From positions 496,001 to 560,000 of the forward strand of contig JAJNNX010000031.1 of the NCBI GenBank assembly GCA_023159155.1: DNA of 64,000 bases, read 5' to 3'. Positions within the stretch are counted from its first letter, which is position 1. Each line of letters opens with the position of its first letter. Both the position numbers and the translations under genes were made by a program. This stretch comes from Ustulina deusta (Eukaryota; Ascomycota; Sordariomycetes; Xylariales; Xylariaceae). This document shows positions 32,743-45,643 of this stretch, piece by piece. The notes beneath the pieces were generated by a model. The model ran no database searches. It had not been told where the DNA came from and worked only from the letters and a program-made list of their open reading frames with translations.

Positions 32743-35700
32743 CTACTTTTTTTTAAAATTAAAAGTTTAAATATAGTTTTAACTTAAAGTTATTAATAAT
32801 ATTAAATTTATATAGTTTTTTTATATTATATTGCTTTATTATTGTTTTTATAATTGTTTGTAAACTTATTAGTTATTATTATATATATTTATTTTTATAA
32901 TTTTATAGGAAGTCCGGAAGTTTTTTTATAAGTTTTATAAAATTAGTTAAGTTTAATTAGTATATTTTTAAAATTCTAAGTTATATATTAAGTATTATTA
33001 GAATTGCAGCTTTTTTAAGCGATTTAGTATTGCAACTTTTTGCTTTTTTTATATACTTTTAATTATTTGATTTGTTTAATTTTAAATTCTGTTTTATTAT
33101 TAATATTTTTAGCTAAAAATAATAATTAGATTTATTAAAAAAAAAATTATTGCTTATTTTTTATAATTAATTAGTATAAAATAAGTTTTTTATTTTATAA
33201 AAGTTAGGCAAGTTAAAAATATAGCTAAATTTTTGTTTTTTTAAGATTTTAAAAAGTTTAACTAATTAAAAGTCCAATCTAATAATTAGTATTTATATTA
33301 CAAAACTTTTCTTTTTTTAAAAAATTTTATTTTTTATTTTAAAATTTATTAAACGTTTTTTTTTATTAGCTTATAGTTTATATTATTTTTATATAAGGGT
33401 TACTATATTATATATTATTTTTTAAATATTTTAGGTTTAATAAACTAGTTTAAAGATTTATTATTTAATATTAAAATTTATAATAGTTTTATTAATATTT
33501 ATTATTAAAAAGTTTTGTGCTTTAATTTTTATTACTATTTTTAATAATAATATATTAATTAATAAATATTATAAAAAATTATATATAAAATCTAAAACAA
33601 AAAAATAATTATTTTAATTATTTTAGTATTTATTAATATAAAAATAGAATTATTAGTCTAATTTTTAATTAATTAATTTTATTGTTTTTTAGGTCTAAAA
33701 GTAGTAAATACTACTAAAATAGTACTTAATACTTATAAAACTATTAATTATTACTATAAACTTAAAAATAAATAATTTTATATTATTTAATATTTATATA
33801 TCTAGTATGCTAAAAAATCTATATAGATTTTTATAATATTATATAACTAATAACTTTATTATATTTATTTTTTTGCTAAATAAAGTTATAATTAAATAGC
33901 TAAACTTATTTATAAATATTTATATATAGTTATAACTTTATTAATTAAATAGTATATTTTTGCTATTTATTATTATATATTGCTATACTATAGCTAATAT
34001 AAATAATAAATAAAAAAAACTAAAAGTTTTGTTTTATAATATTTTGTTTTTTTTTATAATTATAATAATTATATATATATTATTTATAATTATATTTTAA
34101 ATAAAACTAATAATATTTTTGTTTTAATATTTTAATTGTTTTATATTAATTTTAATATATAATAATTAAAAATATATAAATTTTTTAAATTAAAACTATA
34201 TAAAAAAAATAATCCTATTTAAAATAATTTTAAGTATATATAACTTTTTGTTTTTATTTTTTAGTTTTTATAGCTAGTTTTTTTGTTTAATTAGGTTTAT
34301 TAGGTTAACTTTTTAAAAAATATTAAATAAAAAGTCTATAGTTAATATAGGACTTAATATTTTATTAGGTAGGACTAATACTATTATTTATTTTTTAGTT
34401 TTTTTAGTTTTAATTATAAAAAGCTTAGCTATTTTTTTTAATAAAGTATTAACTATTATATTTTTTTATTTTAGTTAATATTAAAAAATAATATTAAAAT
34501 TTAATAAAAAATTAGCTTAATATATTTATTATATTAATAAAATCTATTTATTTAAAAAGTATAATAAAGCTTAATAATTAATTATTATAAAAAATTTAGT
34601 TTTAAAGAACTTTAAGTAGTAGTATTTTAAAATTTATATTATTACTAAAAACTTATAGTTTTAAATAAAGTAAGTTTATTTAATTAGTATTATTGTTTTA
34701 AAAAAATATTTTATAAGTTTTTAAGTTATATTTTTTTATTATTATTAAATAATTTTTTTTATTATATTATATAAAATATTTATTTTTATTTATATTAGTT
34801 AGCTAGGCCTAAAAAAAGCTAAAATAAATATTTTATAAATTAATAGTTTTATATATTTAAAAATTTATTTTTATTTTAGTCCTATTATAAATAGTTTATT
34901 TTTTTTTAATAGTTAATTTAAAAAAGTAGCAATTTTACTAATATAGTAAATAAATACATAAATATAATTATAAAGCTTAAAAAATAACTAGATTAATTTA
35001 GTATTTTTAAAATTATTAAAGTCCTAATTTAGAATTGCTTAAATTTTAGCAAAATTAATTCTAATTTTTATTTTAGTTTTTATAACTATTTTTAAATAAT
35101 TAATAATAAATATATTAAAATAAAACTTTTTAATATTTTTTTAATATTTAGCTTAATATAAATAATAAATTATTTTTTTATAATAAGTTTAATACTATTT
35201 TTTAGTTTTAAAATAAATTAAAATATTATTTATATAAATATTTGCAAACTTGTTTAGAAGTTTTTAAATTTATGTATTAATAAAGGTTTATTACTAGGTA
35301 GGTTTTATTTTTAAACTAAAAAATAAAACTTTTTATTAAAATATTTTTTTATAAGTTTAAAAAAAAATAAAATAATATAATTTTATAATTAATAATATTT
35401 AGTTTAATAAATTAAGTAGTATTATAATAATTAAATATAGTATTATTAATATTTAAAGCTAATATAATTTAATTTTTTAAATATATATTTTTTTATTAAT
35501 AATTAATTATAAATTTATATTTAATTAATTTAAGTTTAAATATAAATAAAATAAAAATAATATTTAAGTTTATATTTTATTTAATAAAGTTTATAATTAA
35601 TAATTTATTTATAAATTTTTTTTTAAATAAAATAAACTATATAAATATATAATATTAATAAAAACTAAAAATATATTTTTTATTATTAAGTTTTAGTATT

Positions 35701-38194
35701 ATATTAAACTTTAGTTGTAATAATAATAAAGTTTTAGATTTTTTTTTTAAAAAGAACTTTTTTAGATATAATAGCTAAAAAAACAAAAAGTTTTATATTA
35801 ATTTTATATATTAGAAGTTTTTTTTTTTTTAAAATAAAATTAGTTTATTATTAAAAGTTTTTTATAGTATTACTTAATTAATTTAAATTTATTTTTTTTA
35901 TAAAATATTAATTTTTTTAATTTTTTTTTAAATAATTTAGTATAGTTATTTTTAGTTATTATAAATTTAATTATAATAAGTTTTTTTAAAGTTTTTTTAA
36001 CTAGTTATTTTTATTTATTTTAATAGAAATAATTCTAAAAGTTTTATATAATTTTTTTAATAATAGCTTAATTTTTTCTTTTTTAGAAATTATTATATAG
36101 ACTTTTTTTATTTTAAGTTTAAAGGTCCTAGGTTTTATTTTTATTTTTTTAGTTTTAGTTATTTTTAAAATAATTATTTTATTTTTAAAAAATTGTTTTA
36201 ATATTTAATAATATTTTTTTAATACTTAATTATATTAATTTATATTTTATTATTTATAATTAAAAATTTTAATTATAATTATTAGTAAAAATTAAACTAA
36301 TAAAAATAAATTATCTAGCTAAATTAACTATTATTTTTAGGTTTTTATTAAAATATTTTATTTTATTAATTATTTAATATTAATAATAATATTATAACTA
36401 AAATTATTAATTATTAATTTTTATAATATATATTAAATATTTATAAACTTTACTAATTATTTTATTTTAATAATTATAAAACTTTTAAAGTTTAGCTAGT
36501 TAAACTATTTTTATTTTTAATTATTATTTAATTTATTATATAAACTTATAATTAATTATTAAAAAAATATAAGCTTTAATATTATATAAAACTAAAGTTT
36601 TTATTTTAATATTATTAATTTATAATTAAATAAATATTTTAAAAATAATTAATTTATTTTAATTATATATTTTAGCTAAAATAAATAAAAAAACTAATAA
36701 AAAAACTTTTATTAGTTCTATTTATTTTTTAAATTAAATAAATTATTAAAACTATTTTTATTAAAGCTTTTTTTTATTAATTACATATTTAAAACTTTAA
36801 GCTTTTAGTTAAAATAATTAATTAATATATATATTTTTTTTTATTATAAATAAAATAAATTTTATTATTTTAATAAGCTTTTTTTTTTTTATAATTAGTG
36901 CTTATTTTAGAACTTTTAAAATTAACTAAAAATTAATAAGCTAGTTTATTAAAAGTTTAATTATTTAAATTAGATTTTTATTTAATTAAATTAATAAGTT
37001 TAATTTATTAATAATTTTTATAAGTTTATTTAGTATTATATATTAATTTAATAATTTTATTAATAAATAATTTATAAAAAATATTTAAATTTATAAAAAT
37101 TTTATATAAGTTTTTTTTTTAAATTTATATAAAAATAGTTTTATAATTTATATTTTTATTATAATTTAACTAATTAATATTTTTATTAGTTTTATATATA
37201 TAAACTTAAAATATTTTATAAATTATAATTATTTAATTAAAATTATAATAAATTATTAATAAAATTTAAATTATTTTAATAATATTATTAAATAATTTTT
37301 TAATTAAATAAAAATATATTTTTATTAATTTTTTAATATATTTTTTTAATTAGCTTATAATATATTAAAATTAGCTATTTTTAGTTTAAAATATAATAAT
37401 ATTTTTATTTAGCTTTTTTATTAGTTTATAAATTTAGTTATTAAATAAAGCTTTATTTTTTATAAATTTATTAAAATTAATTTTTTATATTTTAGCTTTT
37501 TTAATATAAATAAAATTTAAAACGCTAAAAAATAAACTAATAAAATAAAAAATAAATAAAGCAATAAAACTAAAAAATTTAAAATTAATATTTTTAAATA
37601 TTAAAATAAATATATTAAAAAATTAATATTTTATTTTTTTTATTTATTAAAAAAGTTTTACTAAAATTAATATAAAATTATAAACTTATATAGCTATAAT
37701 ATTTAGTATTATATTTTTTAGTATATTATTTATTTTAAATAGTTTTAGTTCTAGTTTAGATTTTATTTTTTTAAGTTTTAATTTTTATTTTTTTTAGATT
37801 TTTTTTTAGATATTAGTTCGCTTAAAATATTTGCAAAAAAGTTTAATGCTTAATTTTTTTTTTTTTTATTAAAAATTTTTTTTTTAAATTATTTAATAAT
37901 AAAAAGCTAGCTATATTTAAAAACTAAAGTTGTTTTAATTGTTTAAGAACTAAAAATAAAATAAAAATATTTAAAATTAGGTTTTTTATAAATTATTAGC
38001 TTTTAAATAGTATAAAAATCAAAAGTTTTATTAAAATTATATTAAAATTAAATTTATATTATAAAATATATAATTTTTTATATTAAATATATAACTAAAA
38101 AAAAAAGTTTATTTATATTTTATTAATTATAATAAAATAAAAAATATATATTTATTAAATATTTATTAATAAATAATTAGTAAATTTAAAGTAA

Positions 38195-38428
38195 TGTTAT
38201 AATTAGTTAAGTAAAGTTTTTATAACTAGTTTATTAATATTATAAATAAAGATTTTAAGCTAAAAAAAAAAAAAAGAAAGAAAGAAATTAGAGTTTATAA
38301 AGTAGGTAAATATAGACTCTATATGTATGGCTGTAGAGTCAGGTTGGTTCGTACGTAGATTTTTTATTTTATTACTATATAGGTTTGGAGTCCTTACAGG
38401 TCTTGCCAAAACTGTACTAACTATTATA
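38195..38428 (-). repeat. LTR, family 1, 5' LTR of copy 2
   Basis: Matches the other three LTRs, with more T/A replacement than its partner at 32508 in the first 100 bases but a well-kept end (GGAGTCCTTACAGGTCTTGC). Confidence 0.8.
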
Positions 38429-41333
38429 AAAAACAAAACATAAAATTAATAATAAAAGCTTTAGTATTAATTGTAGTAATATAAGCCTAAAAAAACTTTG
38501 AACTATTATAAGCTATATTAGCAAAAAAGTAATTAATATTATTTTTTAAGGCATAATTTTTATAAAAAAATATAATAATAAATCTATAAATATAATAGTT
38601 AAAACAAAAAAAAAGATTATTAAATACCTTAGTATAAATATAAAAAATATAAATAAACTATATTAAAAACTATATAAATAATTAAATATGCTTAAATAAA
38701 CTAGATATAATAAAAAAAATACTAAATATTTTTTTTTATTACTTAAAAATTAAAGTTATAGTAAGTTAAGGACTAAAAATATAAAGAAATAATATATAGC
38801 AAAAGCTAAAAAATAACAAAGTAACTAAAATAAAAAATATTTAAAACCTAGAAATAAAACAAACAAAAACTTTTAAAAATATTCTAAATAATACTAAATA
38901 TAAAATAAAAAAAGCAATAACTTTACTAATAGAAAAGCTTTTAAAAATCTAAAAATAAATTTTAATAAAAAGTCTAAAAAAAATAAAATAAAATATAAAA
39001 TAAAAACAAGAAAAAATACTACAACTACTTTATAAATATATAAAAAAATAAAATATAAATAATTAAGGTTTTAAAAAATAATACTTTAAATTATTAAATA
39101 AAAAACTATAAAATATAAATTTTAATAAAAAGATTAAAAAAATAAGTTTAGTTATAATAAGATTAATAATAATAAAAATATTAGTAATAAAAATATAAAA
39201 AGTAATAAAAAAATATTTTTATAAATATAAAATAGCTAATTTAATATAAAAGCTATTCTATAAAATAGTAAAAATAAGTATATAATTAAGCTAAATAAAC
39301 CTAAAAATATAAAAATACTTTATTAATAAAAAAAATATAATATAATAATATATTTAAATTAATTATATAATAATATAAAAAAAATAAAACAAAATAAAAA
39401 ACATATAAAACTATTTTAAAAAAATATTAAAAATATAAAACTTTAATTATATAAATAATATAATAAAAATTAAAAACTTATAAAAACTAATAAATAAAAC
39501 TAAATTAATAATAATTCTATTAGCTAGTTTATATACTAAACTATTATATAAAAAATAAATAATAATAATATATGTTTTAATATAAAGTTTATAAAAAGCT
39601 TACTTATTATATTTGTTTTAAAAAATATATAAGTACTAAAAAATTTAAAGAATAATAAAAAAAGTAATAATAATAAAAAAAGCTATATTAATAAACGAAC
39701 TATATAAATTAATAAATATAAACTATATTATTTTTAAAAAAGTTTAAAAATAAAAACTATTAAAAAATAAACTAATATAAAGTTTATAATATTTAAATAA
39801 ACTATTACTAAACAAACAAATATAGTTAGCCAAAATTATAAAAAAAAAATAAACTAAAAAAATACTTTATAAAACTAAACCAAACAAAAAAAACAAATAA
39901 AACTTATTTTAAGTATATAACTATATTTTTTAAAAAAAATAAATAACCTGGACTACCTAAAAAATACTAAAAAAAAACTAGGCTATTTTTTTATTTAAAA
40001 TTAATTAAACAACTTAAGTTATATAAAAATAACTAAAAAATAACTATTTAAAAAAAAACTATCCTAACTTATTATAATAAAATTAATAAACTTATACTGC
40101 TTAAATAAACCTTTACCTTTATACAAAAAAAAAATCTAGCTAAAAACCCAAAAAATCTAAAAAAAGCTATAATAATCCTAAACTTTAAAAAAAAAAAGTA
40201 GCAAAAATAATAAAATAAGCAAAAAAACAAATAATAAAAAAAAAAGCAAAGAAAAAAAAAATAAAAAAATAAAAAAAAAAAAACCTTTAGATATTTAAAT
40301 ATAATATATAAAAAAAAATTAAAAACAATAAAAAAATAAAATTTTAAAGCTATATAAAATAATATATTAAAAAATACTTAAAGAAAAACCTAAAAATTTA
40401 ATATAAAAAAAAAATTAGTATATAAACTTATATTATTTAAAATATATAATATTATTTAATAAATAAAAAAAACTAATATATTATAATTTAATAAAAAATT
40501 ATTAAATTAACTAAAAAATAATATAATACAAAGCAATAAAAATAATAACCAAAAATATAAAAACTTAAAAATTTATAAAAATAATAATAGCTATATAAAC
40601 TATATATTTTTAAAAAAATATAATATAAACCTATTTATTTATTAATATATTATTTTTTTAAAAAATATTATAGTTTATATACTAATTTTAAATTAAGCAA
40701 TTATTAAACTAATTATTTTTTTATTAAAAAACTAAGTAATAATTACTATAGTAATTAAATAAATAAAATAAATAATAATAAAATTTAAAAAATATTTAAA
40801 CTTATATTAATAATACTTATAAAATAATATTATTAAATTAAAAATTAAATAATAATAATATTTAATAATAATAATAATAAAAATTACGATAAAAAAAAAC
40901 CTAAAAAAAAAATTAGATTAAAGTTAACTAATAAAAATAAAACTTTAAAAAAAATATAAAAAAAAAAAGTAAGCTTATAATAAAACAAGCTAACAAAAAA
41001 AAATATAAAAGTATAATAGCACTATAAGCTATATAAGTAATATAATAAGAACTAAAGTAATAAAAAAAACAAATAATTTAAAAGTCGTAATTATTAAGTA
41101 AAAATAGGAATAAAAAAACAGGATATAGACTTAGGCACTTTAGAAAGAACTGCTTTAAGCTTATTGTTTTTCTGGCGTATGATAGCGGGCCTGGGCAGTA
41201 CTTAAAAAACGAACCCGGGAAACTGGGCTACTATAGCATAGGTTTGACTTTTATTCTTTCAAGCGCAATTAGTACAGCTATAGCTAGTCTTACGTTGGTA
41301 ATAGCCCATAATAATAAAACTAGAAGTACTCGA

Positions 41334-41349
41334 GAAATATTTTAGTTAG
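41334..41349 (+). repeat. 16-bp direct repeat, right border of the AT-rich block
   Basis: Identical to 18060-18075. Composition becomes normal within a short distance to the right. Confidence 0.5.
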
Positions 41350-41496
41350 TAAACTAGTTAGATATCCCTACTATTTTCCAGTGGTCACGTGACACTACAG
41401 TCTTCGACGTTGAAAGATCTCCGTCAGGGTATGACTTATTTAAATAAGCAGATTAGTGAATATGCCGACACCAAGATACTTCATTGATACATCAGA

Positions 41497-42704
41497 GATC
41501 TCTACGTTGTTGTCTTTGAGTCTCTGGCAGAAATATCCACAGAATGGTCATCGTAGAGAAGGTATACTTCACCGTGTTTCGACATTGAACGTCTCGTCAA
41601 CAATACCTAGTCTTTCATGTGATTTATCACGAGCTTCGATGAGAAAGCCTTCAAGGTTTTCAGTGAGAGGCGGAACCGTATCAAAGCCATAGAACGGAGA
41701 ATGAAGAAACATGCTGAACTCGAGTTTGACCGGAACACGGCGAGGCAAGTTAAAGACAAATGCCTGTCTTCGAGGCGAGATGAGGCTCGACAGATACAGA
41801 TGGCTATAGATATCCAAGAAATGAGATGTGGCATGACTCGCTGCAATGAAGTGATCTATGAGTTCGGAGCAAGCGTCTTCCGCCTTCTAGCTGACAGGCC
41901 AGGCCCTCATTCTCCAGATGCACTGGAGCACCCGGGGCTAGGGCAAGGAAAACTCGAAACGTTGGTCGATCCTATGTTACTGGCACCTGTCCAATCATCG
42001 GGTTGGGTCGCAAATGAAAGTTTACTGAGCGTTTCAATGGAAACTCCCGAAACCAAGCCGGAAACTCCAAAGAAGGTACCCAGAAAGTGATTCCCTCCTC
42101 CTCGCAACCAGAGATTCAACAAGCAAGAAATCCTCGATCTCCTGGGCCCAATCACAACTAAATATGTCCGTGATATCCAACGCATAGTGACCACTGTCAT
42201 GCAAGCCTCACGTGCCCAGATCACCGACACGGTCAGAACACGCATCGAAATGTGGACGACGAAGAAACAATCAGACAAGCTATGAATCCAAGGTCCTTAC
42301 GAAGAACGCACCCAAGCTTATCTCGATCGAGATTTGAGAAACTTCGAAGCCCTCAAAGGAACTACGCTACTATTTTGCCATCTGCACGCTCTCGCGCCGC
42401 CATATGCCCACTGCGTGATAGATGCCAGGCAAGAACTCGAGGATCGGGGCGACTTGCATCATACTCAGGGTCTCTACCGAGTGCTGCGCACAATTCTCGA
42501 TATCCCCGATAGATCAGGACACCCAACACCAGCTCGAGGGCATTGAAAGGCTGCATCACGAGCAATGGCTATTTCGAGGTGCTTGCAGCCCTCGCGGAGC
42601 GTGCACATATCGAGAAGATGGAGGTTGACAAGTCCGAGGAACTTGTGGCTGAGGACGGACCGGAGTTAATCTCGCAATTGATTTCACATGATCGTGATTC
42701 ATGA
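41497..42704 (+). pseudogene. Fungal conserved protein (possibly DUF7708-like), RIP-damaged
   Basis: One + frame reads VVVFESLAEISTEWSS, FDIERLVNNT, FITSFDEKAFKVFSERRNRI, KKHAELEFDRNTARQ, IYEFGASVFRLLADRPGP, LVDPMLLAPVQSSGWVANES, LLGPITTKYVRDIQRIVTTV and ALAPPYAHCVIDARQELEDRG. It is interrupted by TAG at 41554 and 41608 and by TGA at 41620, 42088 and 42283. Each can be explained by TGG, CAG or CGA turned into a stop by a C:G-to-T:A transition. A frame change near 42500-42540 leads to ALKGCITSNGYFEVLAALAERA, ending at 42702-42704. I recognise the pattern as a fungal protein found with STAND/DUF7708-type architectures, but the family name is uncertain and the N-terminus is not found. It lies right beside the AT-rich block. 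Confidence 0.7.
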
Positions 42705-43865
42705 TAGCATTTCATATGACGAGTTATTGGAGGGGGTTAACGGCTGCTAAAAGGGTCTAAAAGTCCCAGGTACTGTGTGGGCGAAGCAAGCAGGGGTACA
42801 TCTCGCCGCATTGTCGCGGCCAGTGGTGATGGTGATGGTGGCAGTGATATACAGGACATATCTGCACAGCAAGGCCGCAAAAGAAGAAAGAAAGAAAATT
42901 TTGCCAAAGGCACGCACGTATATTCGGCTGTTCGGGCAATGTTGGAAGCGTCAAGAGCGTTGCTTTCCTCAAGCATCTAGGATGTAATTGGATGCAGGCT
43001 GTGAAGTGGTGTGGATGACATCATCTGGAAGAGCCGGCAGCGGCATCCTATCAATAGGTCACAGCTCTCACCAAACATCTTCAACTCCTATTGAGTTGTG
43101 GAAAATATGGGACTGTGTTGTTGTGCAGTAATAACGGGCCAACACCTTTAGCAACACAGTCAATGAGGAGACTTTTCACGCTCTCGATCTGTTAGCGTAG
43201 CGAGGGGCTTGCCATTTGTGGCTGCACAAACGACCTTCTGCGAGTCGGTGCTTTCACACTCCCTATCGCAAAATAACGGATCCAGATGAAGCAATGGGGG
43301 ATGGATAGTACCTACCTAGGTACCTAGGTAGGTATATAATAGGTAGCTGCTCTTTGGAAAGACCTGGCTGCCGTCTCGTGGGCTGGGTCTAGACTATACC
43401 TTCCGTGTGGCAAATCAAAAAGAGAGCGTTGTAGTCTAGTCTACATATATCTAAGTGTTTGCTCTGTGGGGCCAAAGACCTCACAAGAAACATTCCTGAT
43501 TGGATGCAGTGGCAGAATAAAACGTACTAGCCGCTAGTAGCGTCCGTTGGGGTTAGTCCGCAAGAGGTAAGAGCCGGACTGGCCCATGCACGCGAGAGTT
43601 GTGCTGCACTTCCCGCCGCCCGGGCCAGTGCGACCTTGTGCGAGCCCCAATCGGTGTGATTGGCCTGCAGAAGCTGAACACCAACCAAAAGAGTCCGGCA
43701 GCGAGAAAACAAATTTCCAGCTCGCCGGCAACCGAGTCGTGAACACTACTTAGGGTGCTGTTCCTCCTCTCATCCCACAACAACCGCAGCTCCAGCTCCC
43801 GCTCCAACAACCACCCTCCCCAACCAACGCCGCCCGTCACCACACAACGCCATCCGTTGCCCATC
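42705..43865. other. Intergenic, upstream of porin gene
   Basis: No supported gene. It contains a 26-nt perfect palindrome (listed). From about 43755 there is the C- and A-rich, G-poor stretch typical of a strongly expressed fungal 5' UTR leading to the porin ATG. Confidence 0.45.
43309..43334. repeat. 26-nt perfect palindrome of ACCTAGGT units
   Basis: TACCTACCTAGG followed by TACCTAGGTAGGTA equals its own reverse complement. Related TACCTAGGTA/ACCTAAGT words recur in intergenic DNA here, for example near 47040-47075, 55945-55955, 56190-56207 and 62150-62195. Confidence 0.85.
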
Positions 43866-45297
43866 ATGTCTGTCCCGGCCTTTGCTGACATCTCCAAGTC
43901 GGCCAACGACGTACGTCTCCCGCGCTGTACTGATTAGCCTCATCTGCCCCATGCCGCGCCATTGCGCCATCGGCTCGCCAGCGGCCGAATTTCCCTCACG
44001 CCTCGATTGATGCACCACCGCTGACATTGCCCCTCCGCAGTTGTTGAACAAGGACTTCTACCACCTCTCTGCCGGCACCATCGAGGTCAAGAGCAACACG
44101 CCCAACAATGTCGCCTTCAAGGTCACTGGCAAGAGCAGCCACGACAAGGCCACTAGCGGTGCTGTACGTCCCCCCGGCCACGGCGCCATCCTCCACGGGC
44201 CTCTGGTCCACGGACCCCTCCCCCGCCAGCGGACCTCTCGACGAGTGCGGTGCTAACGATGGCGCTTGTGACATGCAGCTTGAGGGCAAATACTCAGACA
44301 AATCGCTCGGTAAACCAACCTCTACTTCTTCCTTGACCAGTCGCGAGCTTCGAAAAGTTTCAAAGCAGCCGCCGACGAGCGCCTTTGCCTCCTTGGGACC
44401 GGTCGCGATATTCCCTCGCAACGGCCGCCACCGCAGCCACGGCCTCGATTTGTTCATCTCTTTCGACAAGCAGATCAGATTACTGTTCAGGTTGCTAATG
44501 GTGTATCGCGGTGCAGGCCTCACTCTGACTCAAACCTGGAACACGGCCAACGCTCTCGACACCAAGATCGAGCTGGCCGACTCCTTGGCCAAGGGCCTCA
44601 AGGCCGAGACCATCTTCCAATTTCTCCCCGCCAGCAACAACACTGGTGCCAAGCTCAACCTCACCTTCAAGCAGTCTGCCTTCCATGGCCGTGCCTTTTT
44701 CGATCTCCTAAAGGGCCCCACTGCCAACGTGGATGCCGTTATCGGCCATGAGGGTTTCCTTGCTGGTGCCTCCGCCGGCTACGACGTCCAGAAGGCTGCT
44801 GTCACCGGCTATAGTGCCGCCGTTGGCTACGTCGCACCCCAATACAGTGCTGCCGTCACTGCCACAGACAACCTGAGCGTCTTCGCTGCCAGCTACTACC
44901 ACAAGGTCAACAAGCAGGTCGAGGCTTCTGCCAAGGCCGTCTGGAACTCCAAGAGCGGTAATGCTGTCGGCCTCGAGGTCGCCACCAAGTACCGCCTGGA
45001 CCCCGTCTCTTTCGCCAAGGTTTGTTGTTTCTCGGACACGGGAATAACTGCTAGTTGATGCATTATGCGGTATTAACCAATGACACAGGCCAAGATCAAC
45101 GACCGTGGTGTTGCCGCCGTCGCCTACAACGTCCTCCTCCGCCCCGGTGTCACTTGCGGTATTGGTGCCTCTTTCGACACCCAAAAGATTGATCAGGCTA
45201 CCCACAAGGTTTGTTCTCGCTCCATCCATTTTGAGAAGAGCGCCTGACTAATGTTGTTGTGAAACAGGTTGGCGCTAGTTTCACTTTCGAGAGTTAA
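43866..45297 (+). CDS. por1: Mitochondrial outer membrane porin (VDAC), 6 exons
   Basis: Exons 43866-43910, 44041-44163, 44279-44309, 44517-45019, 45089-45208 and 45268-45297 give 283 aa, the usual VDAC length. It opens with MSVPAFADISKSANDLLNKD, the N-terminal helix of fungal porins. Then come FYHLSAGTIEVKSNTPN, FKVTGKSSHDKATSG, LEGKYSDKSLGLTLTQTWNT (with VDAC's GLTLTQ.WNT), FQFLPASNNTGAKLNLTFKQ and alternating beta strands. It ends in VGASFTFES, which fits the C-terminal beta-signal read by the SAM complex. The protein forms the 19-strand channel for metabolites and nucleotides across the outer membrane. The 207-bp third intron is the longest. The gene is convergent with the J-protein gene, 3' ends about 350 bp apart. 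Confidence 0.95.
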
Positions 45298-45643
45298 ATG
45301 GTTTACAAGAATGGATAGACGGAGTGATTTGGGGCTCAACTCTTAGATAGGATGAAAACGACGAGGGATAATGTCGCTAATACCCCTTCGCCTACCGTGT
45401 ATCTTATATAAATCATCGTTGCATTCCGGTCGGCGACCTCTCTTGAATGTAGATTAGAACGCAGAAATAACGAAGATGATAATGCCCTCACTCCGCAATC
45501 CTATTTCTGTCGAGTCTGTAGAACACATCTCGACAGATCATTTGCATGTACAACATCCCTGCCACGAATTCATATATATATATATGTATGTATATACAGT
45601 GCGTCAAGTATTTCAGTCTATAGGAGCATTCGGACATGTTAAA
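45298..45643. other. Convergent 3' region between porin and J-protein genes
   Basis: Holds the two 3' UTRs. A TATATATATATGTATGTATATA stretch near 45573-45597 is low-complexity and could assist 3' end formation of either gene. Confidence 0.4.

Larger units (their letters stand above)
32508..38428 (-). mobile_element. LTR retrotransposon copy 2 (decayed), uninterrupted
   Basis: LTRs at 32508-32742 (235 bp) and 38195-38428 (234 bp) bound about 5.45 kb of T-rich, stop-filled interior, 5.9 kb in all. Flanks GAAAA (32503-32507) and AAAAA (38429-38433) fit a 5-bp target duplication with one transition. On the minus strand a purine-rich AAAAAAAAGTAG borders the 3' LTR, as a polypurine tract should. 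It serves as the empty-site reference for the 4.2-kb element in copy 1. It also carries some segments that copy 1 lacks, for example around 35230-35340 and 35570-35900. Confidence 0.75.
18076..41333 (+). mobile_element. AT-rich, RIP-like nest of retroelements; probable host is a decayed LINE
   Basis: Nearly all C and G have been lost; the 60 bases from 20281, for example, contain only three G/C. TpA is very frequent and no long ORF survives, which is the signature of RIP. The segments 18076-19978, 29567-32507 and 38429-41333 are A-rich on the + strand, while the LTR elements between them are T-rich. If both LTR elements are removed, the three A-rich segments join to about 7.7 kb, a normal size for a two-ORF LINE. 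RT remnants in the middle segment support this. The last 200 bases (about 41100-41333) keep more G/C and may be its 3' UTR. Confidence 0.65.

Noticed and set aside
17940..41150. Short ORFs of 60-85 codons in the AT-rich block
   Set aside because: They are chance openings in Phe/Ile/Lys/Asn-coding low-complexity DNA with no motif.
18076..41333. Mitochondrial DNA insertion as the cause of the high AT content
   Set aside because: No mitochondrial gene or rRNA stretch was seen, and LTRs with target duplications and the TpA-rich pattern point to RIP-mutated transposons.
42735..42987. Several overlapping 70-80 codon ORFs on both strands
   Set aside because: Codon content looks random (His, Cys and Leu runs from simple repeats such as GGTGATGGTGATGG) and no homology pattern is seen.
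44108..45058. Single 316-codon ORF across the porin gene
   Set aside because: It reads through introns 2 and 3. The spliced model gives the standard 283-aa porin with its N-terminal helix and C-terminal beta-signal.
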